Source: JAICJR01 sp036555755
GTDB lineage: Bacteria > Actinomycetota > Thermoleophilia > Solirubrobacterales > Thermoleophilaceae
Assembly (NCBI GenBank): GCA_036555755.1
Contig: DATBKS010000306.1
Span: 1-25,051 of the forward strand
DNA: 25,051 nt
Direction of reading: 5' to 3'
Shown: in pieces, positions 6,200-12,105 of the stretch
Layout: each line of letters starts with the position of its first letter
How positions within the stretch are numbered: position 1 is the first letter of the stretch
Translations under genes and position numbers: made by a program
The notes under the pieces: generated by a model
Database searches by the model: none
What the model was told of the DNA's origin: nothing
Seen by the model: the letters and a program-made list of their open reading frames with translations, nothing else

Positions 6200-7470
6200 A
6201 CGCGGAGGCTCTCGGCCGCCGCGCGATCGGGGCGATCCTGTCGCGGCTGCGCGTCGGCAGCGTGACGATCGCCGAGAACGGCACGACGCAGACGTTCGGC
6301 AGCGGCGAGCCGAGCGCGTTCGTCGAGATCCACTCGCCGCGCGTGTGGGCCGCCGTGCTGCACGGCAGCCGCGGCCTCGCAGAGAGCTACGCCGACGGGC
6401 TGTGGGACTCGCCCGACCCCGCGGACGTGATTCGCCTCTGCGCGCTCAACATGGAGCCGGCGGACCGGGTGCGGCGCCTCCTCGCCCCCTTGCGCGCGCC
6501 GCTGCGGCGCGCCGGCGGCGTCGGGCGACGCAACACCCGCAGCCGGGCACGGGAGGCGATTGCCGCCCATTACGACCGCGGCAACGAGATGTTCGAGCTG
6601 ATGCTCGACCCCACGATGACCTACTCGTGCGGCTTTTACGAGTCGCCCGACTCGACGCTCGAGCAGGCTCAGGTCGCAAAGCTCGACCGCGTCTGCCGGA
6701 AGCTCGACCTACGCGCCGACGACCACCTGCTCGAGATCGGCACCGGCTGGGGCAGCCTCGCCGTACACGCCGCCCGCGAGTACGGCTGCCGCGTCACCAC
6801 GACGACGCTGTCGCAGGAGCAGTTCTCCCACGTCCAGGACCTGATCGGGCGGCTCGGGCTGCGAGATCGGATCACGCTGCTGCTCGAGGACTACCGCGAC
6901 CTCCGCGGCCGCTACGACAAGCTCGTGTCGATCGAGATGATCGAGGCCGTGGGCTGGCGCGACTTCGGCACCTTCTTCAAGCGCTGCTCGGAGCTGCTCG
7001 ACCGGGCCGGCACGATGCTGCTCCAGGCGATCGCGATCGACGACCGCGCCTACGCCGTCGAGAAGGACTCAGCCAGCTTCATCCGGCAGGTGATCTTCCC
7101 GGACGGCTGCCTGCCCTCGGTGGACGTGATCTCCACCTGCGTGGCCCGGGAGACCGACATGCGCTTCATCGGCCTCGAGGACATCAGCGCCCACTACGTG
7201 CGCACCCTCCGGACGTGGCGGACCAACCTGGAGCAGGAGGCCGAGGAACTCCGCAACCGCCATTTCGACAACCACTTCCAACGCCTCTGGCGGTTCTACC
7301 TCGCCTACTGCGAGGCGGGCTTCGCGGAACGCCGCATCAGGGACCTCCAGGTGTTGCTGGCCAAGCCGGGGTTCAGGGAAGAGGCCGGCATCGAGTATCG
7401 AGTATCGGGTGCTCGAGACTCAGCCCTCGAGTCTCGAGACTCGATACCCGAGACTCACTCCACCGTGTGA
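6196..7470 (+). CDS. Cyclopropane-fatty-acid-synthase-family SAM methyltransferase
   Basis: 424 residues. The SAM loop is EIGTGWGS (180-187), with the acidic second-strand region replaced by the usual TTLSQEQ. C145 in TYSCGFYESP corresponds to the active-site Cys of E. coli Cfa, and SIEMIEAVG carries the catalytic Glu. At the position where Cfa and mycolic cyclopropane synthases read H-T-I (His binds bicarbonate), this protein reads Q277-A-I. It may therefore stop at a methyl or methylene product instead of closing a ring. It acts on unsaturated acyl chains of membrane phospholipids. ATG 6196 overlaps the DUF1365 stop. Residues 403-418 are encoded by a DNA hairpin and look like a tacked-on tail. 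The stop codon lies inside the convergent pyruvate kinase gene (16-bp overlap). Family certain; the product chemistry is open. Confidence 0.9.
   Translation: MNAEALGRRAIGAILSRLRVGSVTIAENGTTQTFGSGEPSAFVEIHSPRVWAAVLHGSRGLAESYADGLWDSPDPADVIRLCALNMEPADRVRRLLAPLRAPLRRAGGVGRRNTRSRAREAIAAHYDRGNEMFELMLDPTMTYSCGFYESPDSTLEQAQVAKLDRVCRKLDLRADDHLLEIGTGWGSLAVHAAREYGCRVTTTTLSQEQFSHVQDLIGRLGLRDRITLLLEDYRDLRGRYDKLVSIEMIEAVGWRDFGTFFKRCSELLDRAGTMLLQAIAIDDRAYAVEKDSASFIRQVIFPDGCLPSVDVISTCVARETDMRFIGLEDISAHYVRTLRTWRTNLEQEAEELRNRHFDNHFQRLWRFYLAYCEAGFAERRIRDLQVLLAKPGFREEAGIEYRVSGARDSALESRDSIPETHSTV
7402..7447. terminator. Long hairpin at the convergent methyltransferase/pyruvate kinase border
   Basis: CTCGAGACTC (7412-7421) and GAGTCTCGAG (7429-7438) form a perfect 10-bp stem with a 7-nt loop. 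GTATCGGGT (7402-7410) and ACTCGATAC (7439-7447) extend it by nine more pairs with one mismatch and a one-base bulge. It lies directly downstream of the pyruvate kinase stop (7455), so it probably ends that transcript, although no T-run follows. It is simultaneously coding for the last part of the methyltransferase. Short words (GAGTATC, CTCGAGA) are repeated in and beside the arms. Confidence 0.6.
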
Positions 7471-8870
7471 ACCTTGAACAGGTTCGTCCCGCCTGCCTTT
7501 CCAGCGGGCAGGCCGGCGGTGATCCCGATCCGGTCGCCCGGTAGGACGACGCCCGCCGCCTTGGCGGCCTGAGAGCACTCCTCGAGCAGGTCGAAGGTCT
7601 CGCTCGGCTCCTCGTTGAGCATCGCCTGCACGCCCCAGTGCATCGAGAGCCGCCGCACCACGTCCGGACGCGGCGAGAGCGCGAGCACCGGCACCGCCGG
7701 CCGGTGGGCCGACATGAGGGCCGCCGTGCGGCCCGTGAGCGTCGGCACGACGAGCGCCTTGAGGTCGAGCTGGTAGACGGCGCCCACGGCCCCGTAGGCG
7801 ATCGTGGCGGACTCGTCGGCGCCGTTCTGGTGACCGCGGTCCGCCAGCCAGCGCCCATAGGGCAGCTCGCGCTCGGTGGTCTCGGCGATCGACGCCATCA
7901 TCGCCACGGCCTCGACCGGGTAGCGGCCGATGGCCGTCTCCTGGGAGAGCATCACGGCGTCGGTGCCGTCGAAGATCGCGTTGGCCACGTCTGTCACCTC
8001 GGCGCGCGTCGGCCGGCTCGAGTGGACCATCGACTCGAGCATCTGGGTGGCCGTGATCGACGGGGTCGCGTACTTGCCTGCCAGGTCGAGCAGGCGCTTC
8101 TGCACGAGCGGCACCTCCTCGATCCGCAGCTCGATGCCGAGGTCGCCGCGGGCGACCATGATCCCGTCGGCCGTCTGGATGATCTCCTCGGCGTTGGCGG
8201 CAGCCTGCGGCTTCTCGATCTTCGCGATCACCGGAATGTCGCGCCCATGCGTGCCGAGGCGCTCCTTGACGGGCTCGAGGTCCGCGCGGCTGCGGACGAA
8301 GGACAGCGCCAGCAGGTCCACCCCCATCTCCACGCCGGCGTCGATCAGGCGCAGGTCCTCCTCGCTCACGGCGGGCAGCGCCATCGTCACGTTCGGAAGG
8401 TTCAGCCCCTGGCGCGAGGCCAGCGTGCCGCCCACCTCAACCTCGGTGATGATCTGCCCGTCGCTCACCTCGTCGACGCGCAGGCGGATCGCTCCGTCGG
8501 CGAGATAGGCGATGTCGCCCTTGTGCATGATCTCGGCGAGACCGGGCCAGGCCACCGGCAGCCGCTCGGACGTGCCCTCGATCTGCTCCGGGGTGAGCAC
8601 CACACGGGTGCCGGTGCCGAGCTCCACTACGCCCCCCTTCACGGGGCCGATCCGGAGCTTCGGTCCGGGCACGTCCTGGAGCACCCCCACCTCGCGCCCG
8701 GCCGCCTCCGAGGCCTCCCGGATCAGGCTGACGGTCGCGGCGTGCTCCTCGGGAGTCTCGTGCGCAAAGTTCAAACGCGCCACGTCCATCCCGGCACGGA
8801 TCATCCGCTCGAGGACGTCGAGCGATCGCGAGGCGGGACCTATGGTCGCGACGATCTTGGTGGAGCGCAT
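7455..8870 (-). CDS. pyk: Pyruvate kinase
   Basis: 471 residues, full length for bacterial enzymes, converting phosphoenolpyruvate and ADP to pyruvate and ATP in the cytosol. Visible are the N-terminal TKIVATIGPAS, active-site R32-x-N34 region (ARLNFAHE), metal/phosphate ligands in VIAKIEKPQAAANAEEI (214-230), ADGIMVARGDLG (234-245), TATQMLESM and SSRPTRAEVTDVANAIFDGTD. The loop DVPGPKLR has Lys at the position corresponding to E117 of the muscle enzyme; Lys there is associated with K+-independent activity. MLSQETA (307-313) replaces the commoner MLSGETA. The ATG is preceded by GGAGGGAG about ten bases upstream. The extreme C-terminus (ITAGLPAGKAGGTNLFKVHTVE) is intact. It is convergent with the lipid operon and divergent from the mIHF-like gene. 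A palindrome at 8916 lies ~45 bp upstream and may be a control site. Confidence 0.97.
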   Translation of the reverse strand: MRSTKIVATIGPASRSLDVLERMIRAGMDVARLNFAHETPEEHAATVSLIREASEAAGREVGVLQDVPGPKLRIGPVKGGVVELGTGTRVVLTPEQIEGTSERLPVAWPGLAEIMHKGDIAYLADGAIRLRVDEVSDGQIITEVEVGGTLASRQGLNLPNVTMALPAVSEEDLRLIDAGVEMGVDLLALSFVRSRADLEPVKERLGTHGRDIPVIAKIEKPQAAANAEEIIQTADGIMVARGDLGIELRIEEVPLVQKRLLDLAGKYATPSITATQMLESMVHSSRPTRAEVTDVANAIFDGTDAVMLSQETAIGRYPVEAVAMMASIAETTERELPYGRWLADRGHQNGADESATIAYGAVGAVYQLDLKALVVPTLTGRTAALMSAHRPAVPVLALSPRPDVVRRLSMHWGVQAMLNEEPSETFDLLEECSQAAKAAGVVLPGDRIGITAGLPAGKAGGTNLFKVHTVE

Positions 8871-8915
8871 CTAGAAGATCTCCCTCCGACAGTGTGACGA
8901 TCCGGCCGAACCTGC

Positions 8916-8933
8916 TTGTCCAGATTTGGACAA
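8916..8933. promoter_or_regulatory. 18-bp palindrome between pyruvate kinase and mIHF-like gene
   Basis: TTGTCCA-GATT-TGGACAA is a perfect inverted repeat with 7-bp arms, 46 bp upstream of the pyruvate kinase start and ~220 bp upstream of the mIHF-like start. The symmetry and A/T-rich centre resemble a dimeric repressor site. It is the only strong palindrome in this 282-bp intergenic region. The regulator is unknown. Confidence 0.4.
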
Positions 8934-8987
8934 GAAGGTGAGAAAACGAAAAGCCCGCTCTTAGCGACTGGCCCACCGTCCAAGCGG

Positions 8988-9017
8988 TTGACCAAGTCGC
9001 GGGGGACATCGTAGGTT
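8988..9017 (+). promoter_or_regulatory. Possible housekeeping promoter of the mIHF-like gene
   Basis: TTGACC (8988-8993) and TAGGTT (9012-9017) are 18 bases apart and resemble -35 and -10 elements of the primary sigma factor. Transcription would begin near 9024 and give a ~130-nt leader. The match is moderate and other starts are possible. Confidence 0.3.
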
Positions 9018-9069
9018 TTCCGGGTCGGTCACGGCTTCGCGGCCCACACAGGAGAGAGGGACACGCCGG

Positions 9070-9148
9070 ACTTCGAGAGGGAGTTCGCCCTTTCCGGGGC
9101 AGTGCTGCGGGGGTCGTGGGAACTCAATAGTTGAAGTACGCGGGGAGG
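9070..9148 (+). other. Possibly structured 5' leader and ribosome-binding site of the mIHF-like gene
   Basis: ACTTC (9070-9074) can pair with GAAGT (9133-9137) and, inside it, GAGTTC (9081-9086) with GAACTC (9120-9125), closing a G-rich internal region. A strong ribosome-binding site (GGGGAGG, ~9142-9148) follows, five bases before ATG 9153. I recognise no known riboswitch or protein-leader class. The pairings are short and could be chance. Confidence 0.25.
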
Positions 9149-9152
9149 TTTC

Positions 9153-9566
9153 ATGGGCGACACCGCCACGGTCGATGCTGCGCCACAACACCTGCGCGCA
9201 CTCGAGCAGGCAAATCGCGTCCGGCTAGCGCGGGCCGAGCTCAAGCGCAGGGTTGCTACGCAGCAGACCAGTGTCGTAGACGTAATCAGTCAATGCCCTT
9301 GGCAGGCGGAAAGCATGTCGATCAGCGACTTGCTTATGAGCCAGAGGCGGTGGGGTCGCGCCCGCTGCCGGAGGCTGCTCCTCTCGCTGGGGATTCCCGA
9401 GAACAAGCAGATCGGGACGTTTACCGAGCGCCAGCGGGTTGCGCTCGTCGCTGGATTGTCGGCGCGATATTCCGAGCCGCGCGAGCTACAGCCGCGCGAG
9501 ACCCCGGCTCGCAGCCAGCCGTTCGAGCGGGAGCATCGATTCGAGCTCGTCGGCGCGGCGCGCTGA
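9153..9566 (+). CDS. mihF: Actinobacterial integration host factor (mIHF)-like nucleoid protein, paralogous form
   Basis: 137 residues. Residues ~17-103 follow the mIHF plan: an N-terminal basic helix (ANRVRLARAELKRRV), a linker helix (SVVDVISQCP), MSISDLLMSQRRWGRARCRRLLLSLGI (55-81) corresponding to the helix-two-turn-helix that canonical proteins write as '...LPGVGKVRAxxIMxxLGI', and a final helix TERQRVALVAGL. The GVGK turn is changed to RWGR, and a ~34-residue charged tail follows, so this is probably a divergent paralog. The usual mIHF gene stands next to guanylate kinase; here it stands alone between pyruvate kinase and a terminator. mIHF binds and bends DNA and is needed for nucleoid organisation and some phage integration. 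Start ATG is fixed by a strong Shine-Dalgarno. Family likely; the special role is unknown. Confidence 0.75.
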   Translation: MGDTATVDAAPQHLRALEQANRVRLARAELKRRVATQQTSVVDVISQCPWQAESMSISDLLMSQRRWGRARCRRLLLSLGIPENKQIGTFTERQRVALVAGLSARYSEPRELQPRETPARSQPFEREHRFELVGAAR

Positions 9567-9578
9567 TTCGGAGGCAAT

Positions 9579-9645
9579 AGGCCAGAGGCCACAGGCCACA
9601 GGAACTCACCTCCTGTCGCCTGTGGCCTCAGGCCTGTGGCCTTTT
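9579..9645. terminator. Bidirectional hairpin terminator
   Basis: A 24-base arm (9579-9602) built from AGGCCA/CAGG words pairs with 9619-9642 with three mismatches across a 16-nt loop, and is followed on the plus strand by TTTT (9642-9645). It lies between the convergent mIHF-like gene and the four-helix membrane protein, whose stop codon (9644-9646) overlaps its end. It should terminate the plus-strand message well. For the minus-strand operon it is also in the right place, but no U-tract is seen on that side. Confidence 0.8.
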
Positions 9646-10159
9646 ATCTCCCTGCCTTAAAGCCCACCCCGCCGGAGCGGCGCTTGAACGCCTCGCGCGC
9701 CAGGTAGAACGTGAGGCAGAACATCGCCAGCGCCACGAGGGCGACGATCCAGAGCTTGATCGGGTGGATGACCAGGGTGACCACGACGATCGTCAGCACG
9801 CCTGCGGCGGCGGCGAAGATGGTGGTGTGCGAGCGGTAGCCGGCGAAGTGCTCGCGGATGCTCACCTCGAGCCCGCCGAGCGAGCCGAGCAGGAGGCCGG
9901 CGGCCAGCATCGTGCGGCCACGTTCGCCGCGGACGACGAAGGCGCCGATCAGGAGCCCGATCGCGAGCAGCACCACGAGCTCGGTGAGCGGGAACGGCCC
10001 CCAGGGCGCGGGGAGCCGCGGGTCGTCGCGCTCCTTCGCCGCACGACTCGCCTCCTGGGCGCGGCGCCGGCGGGCCTCGTCACGGTCAGCGCGCGTGCTG
10101 GCGTCCCGCCGCCCCGCCGAATCCTCGACGGTCAGGCGCTTGCGGCTACGCCGCCCCAT
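9644..10159 (-). CDS. Four-helix membrane protein with charged N-terminal tail, unknown function
   Basis: 171 residues. The first ~50 are highly charged (Arg/Asp/Glu/Ala), then four hydrophobic segments follow at about 58-76, 83-98, 111-131 and 135-153, ending in a basic tail (KRRSGGVGFKAGR). No family motif is recognised. ATG at 10157-10159 has GAGG eight bases upstream, and the gene begins 12 bp after the preceding stop. It is the last gene of the MMPL-led run and its stop overlaps the terminator hairpin. Integral membrane location is clear; the function is not. Confidence 0.65.
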   Translation of the reverse strand: MGRRSRKRLTVEDSAGRRDASTRADRDEARRRRAQEASRAAKERDDPRLPAPWGPFPLTELVVLLAIGLLIGAFVVRGERGRTMLAAGLLLGSLGGLEVSIREHFAGYRSHTTIFAAAAGVLTIVVVTLVIHPIKLWIVALVALAMFCLTFYLAREAFKRRSGGVGFKAGR

Positions 10160-10171
10160 TGAATCGGCCTC

Positions 10172-10714
10172 TCATGCTCGTGCGTGTCGGGGTCGCGGCT
10201 CGCAGCCGCGCCCCCTGGCTAACGGACAGCCGGACGAGATGCAGACGCGCCACCAGTTCATCAGCATGCCAAGCAGGCCGTAGCGCGGGCGCACATGCCA
10301 GTGCTTGCAGCCGGACTCGCCGATGTCGCAGTTGCCGACGCGCACCCAGCGGTACTTCTCGGGCTCGAGCAGCATCTCCTCGATCAGGCGGCGGTTCTCC
10401 TCCTCCACGAGCGTGCGCTCCGAGAGCTCGCGGCGGTTCTCCTCGAGCCGTGTGGCCAGCGCGTCACGCACCTGCTCGAGCTCCCCGAGCGTGAGGATGC
10501 GCGGTCCGCCGCGCGAGGGCACGCCCCAATCGAACCCCGTGCGCGGATACGCGCTGCAGAAGAGGGTCGCCAGCTCCGACTCGAGCTTGGCGATCTGGTC
10601 GAGCAGGGAGCGGCGAGCTGCTCGCTCGTCTACTCGAAGCGGGGCGACGCCAGGCGCCCTCGGTGCAAGAACCTCCGCTATGGCGTGTCCCTCCCTGTCG
10701 GGGCTTGGGGCCAT
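10172..10714 (-). CDS. Coiled-coil protein with C-terminal Cys/His cluster, unknown function
   Basis: 180 residues, no membrane helix. A predicted coiled coil runs from about 33 to 52 and again from 76 to 117 (LTLGELEQVRDALATRLEEN, VEEENRRLIEEMLLEPEKY). It is followed by a compact conserved-looking domain with C129, C136, H138 and H140 (GNCDIGESGCKHWHVRPRYG), then MNWWRV, C158 and C163 (ISSGCPLA). The C-x6-C-x-H-x-H...C-x4-C arrangement could bind a metal, but this is only a pattern. The gene starts 12 bp after the B3/4 gene stop; the GGTGG just upstream is a modest ribosome-binding site. I do not recognise a named family. Confidence 0.65.
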   Translation of the reverse strand: MAPSPDREGHAIAEVLAPRAPGVAPLRVDERAARRSLLDQIAKLESELATLFCSAYPRTGFDWGVPSRGGPRILTLGELEQVRDALATRLEENRRELSERTLVEEENRRLIEEMLLEPEKYRWVRVGNCDIGESGCKHWHVRPRYGLLGMLMNWWRVCISSGCPLARGRGCEPRPRHARA

Positions 10715-10726
10715 CGTACCACCGGC

Positions 10727-11374
10727 CTACCCGGCCTCGGCGAGGGTTTCTGCGGCTATCCAGAGCGCTTCTTCGACGCTCACGTCGGGCACGCCCTTCA
10801 CCTGCACCGCCGCGAGCAGCACGCTGTTCGTGTCCGGATGGACCCCGCGCCGCGCGGCCGTGTCGCCGAACAGCACGGCCACTGCGTGCGCCTCGTCGGC
10901 CACGACGATCTCCCCGCCGTGGAGGTCGCGGCCGTCGCCGCCGAGGCGCTCACCGGCCAGCCCGAGGCGCAGCCCGAGCTCGCCGTCGAGGCGCGCGGCG
11001 TCGTAGGCGAGCAGCGGCACGCCGGTCTCCACCGTGGCGATCACGAGCGCGTCGTCGAGCAGGTTCTGGCTCGTGAAGGCGCCGGCGCGCATCCGCTCGA
11101 GCGCCGCCGCCTCGGGCGGTGTGCGCTGGTGGTCCGGGTCGATGCCGATCTGGCGGAAGAAGACCCGGTAGGCCCACGGCACGGGCTGCTGGCGCACCTG
11201 CACCGCCTTGGGCCCGGTGAAGCGGTCGCTCATCGCCTTCAGGCGTTCCTTCACCGCATGTGGGCTGCGGCCCAGGCGCGCTGCCACGGTGGTGTGAACC
11301 AGCCCGAGCTCCGGGAACTCCGCGGCCAGCTCGTCCCCCACCCAGCCGCGCCGCAGGTCGAGCTCGTCGCTCAC
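10727..11374 (-). CDS. B3/B4 tRNA-binding-domain protein
   Basis: 215 residues related to the free-standing B3/B4 domain of phenylalanyl-tRNA synthetase beta, a fold also linked to editing or amino-acid/tRNA binding. Hallmarks are PWAYRVFFRQIGIDPDHQRTPPEAAALERM (66-95) and LLDDALVIATVETGVPLLAYDAARLDG (105-131), then GEIVVADEAHAVAVLFGD. It lacks any synthetase catalytic region. Start GTG 11374 overlaps the upstream TGA by four bases, so translation is coupled to the thioredoxin-fold gene. The longer open frame extending upstream is a shadow of that gene. Its presence in a lipid-transport run is unexplained; it may be only a passenger. Confidence 0.78.
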   Translation of the reverse strand: MSDELDLRRGWVGDELAAEFPELGLVHTTVAARLGRSPHAVKERLKAMSDRFTGPKAVQVRQQPVPWAYRVFFRQIGIDPDHQRTPPEAAALERMRAGAFTSQNLLDDALVIATVETGVPLLAYDAARLDGELGLRLGLAGERLGGDGRDLHGGEIVVADEAHAVAVLFGDTAARRGVHPDTNSVLLAAVQVKGVPDVSVEEALWIAAETLAEAG

Positions 11375-12105
11375 GCCCCGCCCACGGCGCGCAGCCCGGC
11401 CACCACCTGAGCCTGGCTGAGCGGCTTGATCGAGGTGCTCTGCACCTTGCCGCCCGGGTAGGCGAACACCGTCGTCGGGCAGACCGCCACCCGGTAGAGG
11501 TTGAACACCGACAGGTCGCGGTCCACGGCCACGGGGAAGGTCCAGCCGTGCTCGCGGGTTAGGTCCGCCACCTTCTGGTGCTTCCCGCCGCTCACCACCG
11601 CGGCGAACTGGGCGCGCGGATGCGCCGCCGCCATGCGCTGGAAGACGTCGAGCTGGCCCTCGCACTTCTTCGCCCCGGGAACGATCACGGCCAGCACGAG
11701 CGGCTTGCGGGCCAGCGCGCAGGAGGTGATGCTCCCCGGCAGGTGGACCTGGCAGGCGGGCTTCGCGCCGAGCTGGTTGGACTGCCCCGCCCGCTGCTTC
11801 ACGTTCGCGTCCCCCTCGAGGCTGCTGGTGGCGAGCGGGGCGGCGAACTGCGGCAGCACCTTGCCCACCGCCGGGCCCCGCAGGCTGCCGCCGCTGTGGC
11901 GCAGTGCGTTCACCCCGGCCACGACCACGACGATCACGAACACCACGCCGACCACCCACATGTAGCGGCCGCGCGGACGCGGCGGGGGTCCGGCCGGCCT
12001 CGCCTCGCGCTCCTGCTCGAGCTCGAGCTCGTCCAGCTCCTGGAGACGCTGCGCAGGGGACTTGTCGCGATCGGGGCCGAGGTCCCCGAAGCGGTCCTCA
12101 GTCAC
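11371..12105 (-). CDS. Membrane-anchored thioredoxin-fold protein
   Basis: 244 residues: an acidic cytoplasmic N-terminus (1-45), one membrane helix (49-66), a linker, then an extracytoplasmic domain. From ~134, KPLVLAVIVPGAKKCEGQ gives the first strand and active-site region of a thioredoxin/TlpA/peroxiredoxin fold. FAAVVSGGKHQKVADL, WTFPVAVDRDLSVFNLYRV and VCPTTVFAYPGGKV complete it, with P210 as the likely cis-proline. The active site holds a single Cys (C148), not CxxC; C118, C129 and C209 could supply a resolving partner. It could be a peroxiredoxin-like or disulfide-handling protein for envelope proteins. GTG start at 12105 overlaps the MMPL stop by eight bases, so the two are coupled. 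The fold is convincing; the reaction is not. Confidence 0.75.
   Translation of the reverse strand: MTEDRFGDLGPDRDKSPAQRLQELDELELEQEREARPAGPPPRPRGRYMWVVGVVFVIVVVVAGVNALRHSGGSLRGPAVGKVLPQFAAPLATSSLEGDANVKQRAGQSNQLGAKPACQVHLPGSITSCALARKPLVLAVIVPGAKKCEGQLDVFQRMAAAHPRAQFAAVVSGGKHQKVADLTREHGWTFPVAVDRDLSVFNLYRVAVCPTTVFAYPGGKVQSTSIKPLSQAQVVAGLRAVGGA

Noticed and set aside
7491..7513. 7-bp hairpin GCCTGCC/GGCAGGC near the pyruvate kinase 3' end as a terminator or inserted repeat
   Set aside because: It lies fully inside the reading frame, where the encoded AGLPAGKAGGTNL keeps the normal pyruvate kinase C-terminal pattern, so it is probably codon-driven.
9024..9152. Riboswitch in the mIHF leader
   Set aside because: No known aptamer core is recognisable and the pairings are short; kept only as a possible structured leader.
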